From assembly GCA_013298125.1 (NCBI GenBank), contig JAAFJP010000002.1, forward strand, positions 1 to 64,000: a stretch of 64,000 bases of DNA, in the 5' to 3' direction. This document shows positions 41,238-50,098 of the stretch, one piece after another. The DNA comes from Cytophagales bacterium. Its GTDB lineage: Bacteria > Bacteroidota > Bacteroidia > Cytophagales > Spirosomataceae. The translations under genes and the position numbers were made by a program. The first letter of the stretch is position 1; the number at the start of each line of letters is the position of its first letter. A model generated the notes under the pieces. The model saw only the letters and a program-made list of their open reading frames with translations. It ran no database searches and had not been told where the DNA came from.

Positions 41238-41993
41238 ATGAAAATAATAGATATTTCCGTAACAATTTCTGAGGAAATCAAAGAACCAATGTCCACCAAA
41301 ATTGAGTATGAAGGACATAAAGACGGTGCAAAAAAAATAGGCGCAATGCTTTTTGGTGGCATGACTGACTGTTTTGTGAATGACAACGGTCCCGCTGGTG
41401 AAGTTCTGACCGTCACTTCACATTGCGGAACCCACGTGGACGCACCCTATCATTATTACCCGACCTGCGAGGGAAAACCATCCAGAACTATCGACGAAAT
41501 GCCATTGGATTGGTTTTTCCATGATGGTGTTGTGCTTGATTTTACCGACAAACCAGATGGCTATATGTTTGAACCAGAGGATCTTATCGAAAAGTTAGCG
41601 GCAATAAATTATACCCTAAAACCATTTGATATTGTACTAATTCGTTGCGATGCAGACAAACGTTTGCACGACCCAGACTTCGTAAAAATTCATGTTGGAG
41701 CTTCTGCAAAAGCTACGCATTGGCTCATTGACCAAGGGGTGAAAGTGATGGGAACTGACGGTTGGGGATGGGACATTCCTTTGCACATTCAAGCGGCAGA
41801 TTATAAGGCAAACCCACGTCCAGGTGTGATTTGGCAAGCACATTATGTAGGCATAGAAAAGGAATATTGCCAAATCGAAAAATTGGCAAATCTTGACCAA
41901 TTACCTCCCTTTGGCTTCAAGGTGGCTTGTTTTCCAGCAAAAATTAAAAACGCAAGTGCGGGATGGACTCGGGCGGTGGCAATTATTGAGTAA
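41238..41993 (+). CDS. Cyclase/kynurenine formamidase-like metal hydrolase
   Basis: 251 aa from ATG 41238; the longer frame translates a palindrome. The signature HxGTHxDxPxH appears as HCGTHVDAPYH, with the downstream segment GTDGWGWDIPL. These enzymes hydrolyse amides or lactones or handle polyketide-like rings with a metal. In aromatic pathways they often open or hydrolyse lactone or enol intermediates. It is the last gene of the 36-42 kb ring-cleavage set and is followed by a terminator. Precise substrate unknown. Confidence 0.87.
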   Translation: MKIIDISVTISEEIKEPMSTKIEYEGHKDGAKKIGAMLFGGMTDCFVNDNGPAGEVLTVTSHCGTHVDAPYHYYPTCEGKPSRTIDEMPLDWFFHDGVVLDFTDKPDGYMFEPEDLIEKLAAINYTLKPFDIVLIRCDADKRLHDPDFVKIHVGASAKATHWLIDQGVKVMGTDGWGWDIPLHIQAADYKANPRPGVIWQAHYVGIEKEYCQIEKLANLDQLPPFGFKVACFPAKIKNASAGWTRAVAIIE

Positions 41994-41996
41994 TTT

Positions 41997-42032
41997 AAAA
42001 GGGGGTGTTAGATTTATTCTAATACCCTTTTT
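41997..42032 (+). terminator. Terminator of the ring-cleavage operon
   Basis: AAAAGGG(GG)TGTTAGA pairs with TCTAATACCCTTTT around TTTAT, with a GG bulge and one G-U pair, and ends in TTTTT. It lies directly after the cyclase gene. Confidence 0.75.
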
Positions 42033-42340
42033 AATTGTTAGAAAAATCGCTCCTAATTTTCAGAAAATATTTTTCAATTCACGTTAATTTCTTTTTTAAA
42101 AATACCTACAATTCTCCTTCTTTCGTTAATTTCCAATTATTTTCAAATTGACCCATTTTTGTTATCTAATTTTATTAAATCAAATTTTTGATTTAAGTCA
42201 TAATTTCTAAATATCCCCTATATTCTTCTGTTTATTCATCAAATCAACAAATATTCTTTTGTATTTTTTGAAAGTGCCATTTTTTAAGGAAAATAAAGCA
42301 TGGTACTTTTGAATTTTTATTTAGCATAATCGAACCATAT
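42033..42340. other. AT-rich intergenic stretch before the Oar-like receptor
   Basis: Roughly 300 nt without a credible gene; together with the terminator and promoter it is the longest gap in the window (about 460 nt). It is dominated by A/T tracts (CAAATTTTTGATTTAAGTC and similar). I see no RNA gene, repeat element or ORF; it is probably a regulatory upstream region. Confidence 0.6.
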
Positions 42341-42373
42341 TTTGAATTATAAGGCTACCTTAGAATAACTTTG
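42341..42373 (+). promoter_or_regulatory. Consensus Bacteroidetes promoter of the Oar-like receptor
   Basis: TTTG at 42341-42344, a 21-nt spacer, then TAACTTTG at 42366-42373: both elements and the spacing match TTTG-N19-21-TAnnTTTG exactly. The receptor ATG follows after 81 nt of leader. Confidence 0.75.
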
Positions 42374-42454
42374 TTTATTAATAATATTACTGAGAACAAT
42401 ACAATTTTTTGCTTAACCATTTTTTATTTTTTAAATATTTTCAAATCAAAAACA

Positions 42455-45400
42455 ATGAAGAAAATTATTTACTCATTTCTCTTCGTACCATTACTTCTCA
42501 TAGGATTTAATTCTATTGGGCAAGGTACAAACGGCAGAATTTCTGGCAAAATTACAATTGCTGGAGGAGCTGCACCCCCAGGAGCAACTGTTCAAATCGT
42601 GAACAATTCGACTGGTTTCAAAACAGGACGGTCAGCCAATAGCGATGGATATTAAGACCTTCGTGAATTGCCTTTGGGAGGTCCTTATACTTTAACAGTT
42701 TCATTTGTAGGTTTTCAAGCCTCAAAGCGTTCTGAAATTACATTGGATCTTGGAGACCATGTAAAAGCGGACTTTCAGTTAAAAGAAGGTACTGAATTAG
42801 AAGCCGTTGTGGTAACATCTAACTCTCTAACTTCACGGACAGACAGGTTAGGTAGTGCTTTTGCCATTACAGGGAAAACTATTGCTAACATTCCAACGCC
42901 TTCTCGTAATTTTGAGCAATTGGCATTTTTGGCTGGTTCTGCTTACGTTCCAGATGTAGGTCAAAGAAATTTAGGTGGTTTTACCATGGCTGGCGGTAAA
43001 GGTGGTAACGTTGGTTATACAGTTGATGGGGCAAATAGCCGTAGAAATGTATTTGGTTCAACCTTAGATGGAGCTGCTTTCACTATTTCACAAGAAGCAA
43101 TTCGTGAATTTGAAGTTGAAACCAATGCCTACAGTGTGAAAAATGGTCGTAATAGTGGTGGCGTAATTAAAGCTGTTACTAAATCAGGTACAAACAAAAT
43201 GGAAGGTGGAGCTTGGTATTACACAGGGGGTGCTTCATTATCACAATCTTTGAGTCCAACAGGAGCAGCTTTATCGTCTGTTCCTGCACAAGCTCAATAT
43301 GGTGTTAAGTTAAGCGGTCCAATAATCAAGGATAAATTATTCTATTTTGCAGTTTATGACAGTTATAAAACTTCACCTTTGACTGACCCAAGAACTCAAT
43401 TTTTTATTGACTATGGTAATTCAAGTTTTACAAGTGCTACAGATGCTAATAATTTTTATGGTTACAAAGAATCAGATGCACTTGCTGTTTTGGCTGCAGC
43501 CAAGAAAAAAGGCTATGATGTTGGAGAAACTGGTAATTTAGTAAAAGATGCAACAACAAGTAATATTTTTGCTAAATTAGACTGGAATATTAATAGTAAA
43601 AATACGGCTTCATTACGTTATAACTACCTTTCTTATAATTTGACCAATAAAGGTATTTCTGGAAACACTTTGAGTTTGAACAGTCTTTTACCATTTTCGG
43701 GTGTGAGAGTTAACGGTACTAATTCTTCAAATTATCCTTTTGTAAATTTAGACCACAAAATTATTGTAGATTTAAGAACGCAAGTTTCAGATAAGATTTT
43801 GAATAAAATGGTCTTCCAATTCAATACTTCAGACCGTTTGAATAATCCAAAAGATAATACCCAAGAGCCACGTGTATATGTAGGCGTTCCCGCTGCAGAC
43901 GGTTTGCAAGGTGGAACGGTTGCCTTTGGACAATTGACTTGGATTCCTGAAAAAGTAACCAGTACATCATACCAATTTATTGACGATTTAACAATTAATA
44001 CTGGTGGCGTTACTTGGACAGTTGGTACAAACAACCAGTTTTATACGCAACAAGAGCGTTTAGCACACTGGACTGCTCCTGTGGTTATGTATGCAAACAT
44101 TGATGATTTGAACAATGACAAACCATCATTTTACCGTCAGTTAGTGTCTGAAAAATTAAATTTGAAAGGTACTCAAGACTGGAATTTATTAGAATTAGGT
44201 GCTTATGCTGAGGCTGCATTTAAAGTAGGTGAAAATGTTGATATTGAAGCGGGTATTCGTTGGGATGGCTGGATTCAAGGTGGACAAGTTCCAAGTCAAA
44301 ACGCAACTTTATTGAATTCGGGCTTGAAATTGAATGGTAAAGTATTGGATAATTCTTCTCAATTAAGTTCTTTAAACAACTGGCAACCACGTTTTAATGC
44401 TACTTGGGATATTAATGGCGAGAAAAAAAATATCTTGAAATTTGGTTTTGGATTATTTACATCACCAATCACAACACAGCCAATTACGCAAACGATGTAT
44501 AATGATGGTGTTTCGACCCAACAAATCAATTATACAAACACTGCGGATATTTTGAAAAACGTAGGAGCAGGAACTTTTGCAGATCCAGCAACTTGGTTAT
44601 CAGCAAGAATTAATCCAACAGGTGAAAAAATTCCTGCGGGAAGTTCAAACGTAATTATGCTTGACCCAAAATTCAAAATGCCAACAACAATGCGTTTCAA
44701 TGCAAGTTATACTCATTTTTTCAGCGACCGCTTGAAGGCTACGGTTACGGGTTTTTATAATGTTGGATACAACGATAATTATTGGATAAATGCAAACCGC
44801 AGAATTGTAGGAACAAACCCTGTAGATGGAAGAGATGTAATGGGGGTTGCGAATACAGCAGTTAAAGATGTTATTGTTTTCACAAATGCTGACTGGACAT
44901 CAGAATATTTAGCGGCTCAGTTAGATATACAGGCTCGTATAGGTAAAGACGGTATGTTGAGTTTTTCTTACACAAAAGCGACGGGTTCGGGTGTAACTGT
45001 TTATCATGCTGGAGGTGTTTTTGATGATGCCGAATACGTTGGAGCAAACTATACAGACCGTTTCAAAACGCATTTCAATAACTCAAATCAAAATGGAGTA
45101 GGTGATAAAGTTGTATTGATTTTTGCAACACCACAAATCAAAGGTTTCAATGTTGGTTTCAGTTTCATTGCGGCTCAACAAAGACGTTTCTCAATCGTAT
45201 CAGGCGGGAATCCAAACTCGGCAACGGATAGAGATTTGGCATATATCCCTGGTCAGAATGAATTGAGTGCAGCTGATAAGGCAGTTTTATCTAATGTTGC
45301 ACAAGAAGTTAAAGACGTTTTGAAATCAAGTGAAGGACAAATCTCAGGGGTTTATCAAGGTGTATATCCTTGGATGTATCAAACAAGTGCGAGTCTATCA

Positions 45401-45682
45401 AAAAGATTTTCAGTTGGTAAATATGGGGTAACAGTAAGAACAGATATTTTCAATATCTTGAACGTATTTAGTAGTTCAGCGGGTTATTACAAGTCGTTAA
45501 ACTCTCTTCAAGATGATTATTATGGACGTTTCATCACTTTGTATAATTATAATGCTCCGAAAGCAGCAACTCCAACAACTGCCGCTGTCCCAGCAAATTA
45601 TTCAGCTAATGCCAATCAAGGAACTTACATTCGTGGAGGAAACCCTTACAGTATTCAATTAGGTTTGAAATTAGATTTTTAG
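42455..45682 (+). pseudogene. Oar-like TonB-dependent receptor with an in-frame stop
   Basis: About 1075 codons from ATG 42455 (signal peptide MKKIIYSFLFVPLLLIGFNS) to the stop after LGLKLDF. Order: signal peptide, carboxypeptidase-regulatory domain (GRISGKITIAGGAAPPGATV), TonB-box/plug region (LEAVVVTSNSL, VGYTVDGANSRRN, FEVETNAYSVKNGRNSGG) and a large barrel, as in Oar/SusC-like receptors. A TAA at 42653-42655, inside the regulatory domain (SDGY-stop-DLRELPLGGPYT), interrupts the frame without any shift. One base change from Tyr, Glu, Lys or Gln would explain it. The remaining 1000 codons are undamaged, which points to a very recent mutation or a sequence error. No SusD follows. Confidence 0.8.
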
Positions 45683-45834
45683 AAAATGGTTAAATGAGTA
45701 GATAGAAAACACACCGATACGAAATTAGGTTTATGATTTACAGAGTTAAGTAAATCATAAATCTAAGCTCGTAATCAATATTTTTGTAAATCAATGCTTA
45801 ACTTAGTTGCCCAAACTATTTTAAGAAATTAGCA

Positions 45835-46754
45835 ATGAATCAAACCAACAGCGTTTTTGTTATCACCATAGCCATTATTCTTACAGGATTCCTACTAAAA
45901 AAATATAACCTTATTTCTGAGAAAGAAGGAAAGACTATTTCAAAGTTCTTAATGCACACCACTTTTCCTGCCTTGATGATAATCTCAATGGCAAGAGTTA
46001 AGTTAGAAACATCCCTGATATTAATTCCAATTTTTGCCCTTGTAGTAGGATTAAGTATGTTATTGATTGCCTGGATTTGGTTTTCAAATTACGAAAAAGC
46101 ACTGCGAGGAGTTCTAACAATGGGCGTAGGCGGATTTAATAGCGGTTTATTTGGATTCCCAATCATTGAAGGTCTTTTCGGGAAACAAGCAATGGTTTAT
46201 GCCATTATGTTTGACATTGGTAATACTTTCATCGTTTTTGGAGCAATTTATTCTATTGGTACTTACTTTTCCACTAAGAAAAAATCAGAAACTGGCATTA
46301 AGCCAATCATAAAAAAAGTATTCAGTTTGCCCCCCGTTTTGGGAATTCTTTTAGGACTAATTATTAATTTCACTAACATACCTCTTCCAAAAATATTTTT
46401 TGATTTTTAGAAGTTTTAGCCATCGGAAACAAACCATTAGTGTTATTATTAATGGGAATTTATTTAAGTTTTGAATTAGATAAAAAACTCATGATTGCCA
46501 TTTCAAAAGTAATCATAATCAGGCTCTCAGTAGGAATCATTGTGGTTTTGGGCATATATTATTTAGTAAATAACGAGTATTCCTTGATGAAAAATGTGCT
46601 AATGCTTTGTGCTTTGATGCCCATCGGATTAACTATTTTGCCTTTTTCTGACGAATTGGGCTATGATTCCAGAATTGCAGGCACAATGTTAAATATTTCA
46701 TTATTAATAAGTTTCGGGTTGATGTGGGGATTAGTTTGGGTATTGAAGGTTTGA
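45835..46754 (+). pseudogene. AEC (auxin efflux carrier) family permease, frameshifted
   Basis: Inner-membrane permease of about 306 codons with ten hydrophobic segments (FVITIAIILTGFLLKKYNLIS, FLMHTTFPALMIISM, GGFNSGLFGFPIIEGLFG, LLGLIINFTNIPLP). The first frame stops at 46408-46410. Reading on in another frame gives FLEVLAIGNKPLVLLLMGIY and the rest of the family pattern up to 46754. One T is missing from a T tract near 46404-46408; adding it back makes the length an exact multiple of three. Otherwise intact, so this is recent loss or a homopolymer sequencing error. It may have exported or imported an aromatic or dicarboxylic acid. Confidence 0.8.
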
Positions 46755-46760
46755 AAAAAA

Positions 46761-46823
46761 TGTAGGGGCGTATCGCATACGCCCTTTTTCTACCGATTTG
46801 GGCGTATGCGATACGCCCCTACA
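46761..46823. repeat. Intergenic palindrome, GGGGCGTAT type
   Basis: Perfect 24-bp inverted repeat (46761-46784 with 46800-46823) around 15 nt; the arm begins TGTAGGGGCGTATCGCATAC and holds the inner palindrome GGGCGTATGCGATACGCCC. It is much more GC-rich than its surroundings. It lies between the AEC and AraC genes. Confidence 0.85.
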
Positions 46824-46847
46824 AAATCATCATTCATCATTAAATAA

Positions 46848-47759
46848 ATGACTACTGAACTCAAAAATTTTGGATTATACGGAAAAGAGTCTTCAACCAT
46901 TTTGCCTGATTTTCTAAATTTGGTATCAATTGATTCAAGTTGCAGGAAGCATAATTGGGAAATAAAACCTCATTTCCACAGTAAATTATACCAATTCTTT
47001 TTCATCGAATCAGGCTCTGGTACTTGTATTTTTAATGAAAAGTCAAGGAAATTTTCTGGAATGAATATCATCATTATTCCTGAAAATAACCTGCATGGAT
47101 TTGAATTTAACGAAGATATTAAAGGATATACTTTGTCGGTTTCATCACAAATAATGGAAAAATTGACAAAAAATGACAGTGATATTCTCTTTGAATTTAG
47201 TAAAATGAGACTCTTGAAATTGAATGATAATTTTGAAGAATTTAATGATGCAATGGATTCTATCAGAAGAATGTTGAAAGAGCTTTCTTTAAATGAAGCA
47301 AAAACATCACAGTTTTTAGAAACACTTTTATATTTATTATTGATAAAAATATTTAGAATTAAAATTGATTTTGAAAATGACTTTATTGTATCCACTCGTG
47401 AGTTGGTTTATTACAAAGAATTTATCAAAAATATCAAAACTATTATTCCAACGAATCGAAGTATTGAAGATTTTACCAAAGATTTAGGCATTAGTAAAAC
47501 ACATTTGAATCGGGTTTGCCAGACCATTGCAGGCGACTCAACCAAGCAAGTTATTAGTAAATACTTGACCAATGAAGCAATGATACTTTTAGCTCATTCA
47601 GATTTAACCATTTCTGAAATTGCACACCAGTTGGAATTTAAAGATGTGAGCTATTTTTGCCGATTTTTCAAAAATCAAGCAAATGTTTCTCCTGCCAAAT
47701 ATCGAATTGATAATATAAATTTAGAAAATGCCAAAAATACTGTTGCACTTAACTACTAA
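46848..47759 (+). CDS. AraC-family transcriptional regulator with cupin sensor
   Basis: 303 aa. The N-terminal cupin has HNWEIKPHFHSKLYQFFFIE and GMNIIIIPENNLHGF; the C-terminal DNA-binding part has SIEDFTKDLGISKTHLNRVCQ and LTISEIAHQLEFKDVSYFCRFFKNQ. It is more like the PobR/HpaA-type regulators of hydroxybenzoate or hydroxyphenylacetate genes than the two paralogous AraC proteins elsewhere in the window. It is 12 nt upstream of the aromatic-acid transporter gene and probably activates the transporter, dehydrogenase and QuiC genes that follow. Confidence 0.9.
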   Translation: MTTELKNFGLYGKESSTILPDFLNLVSIDSSCRKHNWEIKPHFHSKLYQFFFIESGSGTCIFNEKSRKFSGMNIIIIPENNLHGFEFNEDIKGYTLSVSSQIMEKLTKNDSDILFEFSKMRLLKLNDNFEEFNDAMDSIRRMLKELSLNEAKTSQFLETLLYLLLIKIFRIKIDFENDFIVSTRELVYYKEFIKNIKTIIPTNRSIEDFTKDLGISKTHLNRVCQTIAGDSTKQVISKYLTNEAMILLAHSDLTISEIAHQLEFKDVSYFCRFFKNQANVSPAKYRIDNINLENAKNTVALNY

Positions 47760-47771
47760 TCATTTACAAAT

Positions 47772-49088
47772 ATGACTTATCAAGTATTACAAAATCGCTT
47801 CAAAGACCTGATTGACAATCATCCGATGAGTCCCTATCAGATAATTATTGTAGCCATTTGCTTTATTCTCAACATGAATGATGGCATTGATGTACTCATC
47901 GTTTCATTTTCAGGTTCAGATATTATCAAAGAATGGTCACTTTCAAAAGCACAAATGGGCTATGTTTTCAGTTCTGGATTGTTTGGAATGACATTGGGTT
48001 GTTTTTTGATTGCACCGTTGGGCGATAAAATTGGTCGAAGAAAAGTATTTATTGCCTCCTTAATTTTGATTTCAAGTGGAATGTTGTTGGTGGGCGTTTG
48101 TACTTCTTATCTTCAATTATTAACATTTCGATTCGTCACAGGGCTTGGTATCGGAGGTATTTTACCCACGATGGCAGCCACGGCTTCTGAGTTTTCTAAT
48201 AACAAACGTAGAGATCTTAATGTAGGGTTAGTGCAGGCAGGATGGCCCGTTGGTGCAATTTTGACAGGCTTTTTTTGTGCTTATGCAATTCCACAATTTG
48301 GCTGGCGTTTTGCCTTTCTATTTGCAGGTTTTATTTCGCTTTTGATGTTGATTTTGGTGGTAGTATATATGACAAATTCCATTGAATTTTTAAGTAAAAA
48401 ACAACCCGCCAATGCCCTAAATCAGATAAATAGCTTATTGTCTAAAATGGGACACGATGGTATTGAAGCACTCCCAAAATCAGAAGAAAACAAAAGCGAA
48501 GCACCCTTAAATGCTTTATTTTCAAAAGAATACAAAAACTCAACCTTCAAATTGTGGATTGCCGTTTTCTTCGGATTCCTCACCTTATACACCCTCATGA
48601 GTTGGGTGCCAAACATTGCGAAAGAAGCTGGTTTACCTTTTGAAATGGCAACTTATGTAGGAATTGCCTTAAACTTAGGTGCTGTCATTGGAACGACTTC
48701 ATTGGGAATTATTGCCAGTAAATTTGGCTTAAAAAAAGTGGTTGTTTCTTTTATGATTTGTGCTTTTGGAATTATGTTGATTTATGGAAATATTTCACTT
48801 TCGACATCAATTATTTTCCTCTTAATTTTTTTAATTGGAATATTTGTACAAGGTGGTTTTAATGGTATGTATCCAATCCTTGCCAGAGTTTATCCAACTG
48901 AAATTCGCACAACTGGAATGGGGCTTGCAGTAGGAGTGGGGCGTTTTGGAGCAATTTTAGGACCTACTTTATTCGGTTATTTATTCGATAATGGATTAAG
49001 TATTTCCAATCTTTTTACCTTATTTTCTCTACCACTTTTAGTTACAGGACTATGTGTGTGGAGTTTGAAATCAAAAAATTTAAAATGA
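47772..49088 (+). CDS. MFS transporter, aromatic acid:H+ symporter-like
   Basis: 438-aa transporter with about 12 membrane segments. It has the family motif of aromatic-acid symporters (PcaK/BenK/MhpT-like): NMNDGIDVLIVSFSGSDIIKEW, GCFLIAPLGDKIGRRKVFIAS, GLGIGGILPTMAATASEFSNNKRR and YPTEIRTTGMGLAVGVGRFGAI. The stop overlaps the start of the zinc dehydrogenase (ATGA). From the QuiC homologue two genes downstream, quinate or shikimate, or a hydroxybenzoate, is the likely cargo. Confidence 0.9.
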   Translation: MTYQVLQNRFKDLIDNHPMSPYQIIIVAICFILNMNDGIDVLIVSFSGSDIIKEWSLSKAQMGYVFSSGLFGMTLGCFLIAPLGDKIGRRKVFIASLILISSGMLLVGVCTSYLQLLTFRFVTGLGIGGILPTMAATASEFSNNKRRDLNVGLVQAGWPVGAILTGFFCAYAIPQFGWRFAFLFAGFISLLMLILVVVYMTNSIEFLSKKQPANALNQINSLLSKMGHDGIEALPKSEENKSEAPLNALFSKEYKNSTFKLWIAVFFGFLTLYTLMSWVPNIAKEAGLPFEMATYVGIALNLGAVIGTTSLGIIASKFGLKKVVVSFMICAFGIMLIYGNISLSTSIIFLLIFLIGIFVQGGFNGMYPILARVYPTEIRTTGMGLAVGVGRFGAILGPTLFGYLFDNGLSISNLFTLFSLPLLVTGLCVWSLKSKNLK

Positions 49089-50098
49089 AATCAGCATATT
49101 TAATTGAACCTAAAAATATTCGCATCAAGGAAGTAGAAATCCCAGAACCAAAGTTTGGAGAAGTAAGGGTAAAAATCTCTAAAATTGGCGTTTGTGGTTC
49201 GGATGTTCACATTTATTTGGGTCATAGATTATTAGAAAAACCTATCATCATCGGGCATGAAGGATTTGGTATTATTGATAAAATCGGCGAAGGTGTTGAA
49301 AATAGAAATTTAGGTGAAAGAGTAGTCATTGAACCCAATATTCCTTGTAGAAATTGTAAATATTGTCTGAGTGGCAGAGGAACAATTTGTTCTAATAAAA
49401 AAGTATTGGGCGTTAATCAGGCAGGCTGTTTTGCAGAATTTATTGTTGTTCCTGCTGATTTTGCATGGTCAGTCCCTAATGAAATTTCAGATGAAAATGC
49501 CGTTACTATCGAGCCAATGGCGGTTGCTTATCACTCTCTATTTTCTTCAAATGCAAAACCTGGGGACACTATTGCAGTGATTGGTTTAGGAGCAATAGGC
49601 TTGCTTTTAGCTCATCTTGCGATTGCACTGGGCTATAAAGTTTTGGTTACAGAAATTAACGAATCTAAATTGAAATTAGCCACTCAAATTGGCGGAATTC
49701 CAGCAAGTCCTACGGGAAATGAAGAAGAGCAAATTCTGCAATTATCAAAAATTTGGGAAGAAAATGATGTTGTGGCAGTCTTTGAATGTGCAGGTTCAGC
49801 CTTCACCGCTTCGTTAGTAACTGCCTCAGCACCAAGAGGTTCAGAGATAGTATTGGTTGGACTGTCTGAAAAATTAGCTACTTTCAGACCTTTAAAAATT
49901 GCTCGTGAAGGAATAACCATTGTACCCTCAATTATATACGATCACCCTTTTGATTTTAAGAGAGTTTTGCAATTAATACAGTCAAAAGTAATTAATCCGA
50001 GTTTTATTATTTCTCGAGAAATGCCTTTGGAAGATTTGCAAAATGCCCTTGAAATAGCTGCAAAAGGGGATGATTCAAAAATTATCATCAATGTTTAA
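49085..50098 (+). CDS. Zinc-dependent alcohol dehydrogenase (MDR family)
   Basis: 337 aa from the ATG at 49085, which overlaps the MFS stop codon. Catalytic zinc site: Cys in VCGSDVHIY, His and Glu in GHEGFG, and the structural zinc loop CRNCKYCLSGRGTIC. Rossmann motif GLGAIGLLLAHLA. It resembles threonine/sorbitol/idonate-type dehydrogenases. Between an aromatic-acid transporter and a dehydroshikimate dehydratase, it could oxidise a hydroxyl of a cyclitol acid such as quinate or shikimate, although classical enzymes for that step are PQQ- or NAD(SDR)-dependent. Substrate is therefore open. Confidence 0.88.
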   Translation: MKSAYLIEPKNIRIKEVEIPEPKFGEVRVKISKIGVCGSDVHIYLGHRLLEKPIIIGHEGFGIIDKIGEGVENRNLGERVVIEPNIPCRNCKYCLSGRGTICSNKKVLGVNQAGCFAEFIVVPADFAWSVPNEISDENAVTIEPMAVAYHSLFSSNAKPGDTIAVIGLGAIGLLLAHLAIALGYKVLVTEINESKLKLATQIGGIPASPTGNEEEQILQLSKIWEENDVVAVFECAGSAFTASLVTASAPRGSEIVLVGLSEKLATFRPLKIAREGITIVPSIIYDHPFDFKRVLQLIQSKVINPSFIISREMPLEDLQNALEIAAKGDDSKIIINV

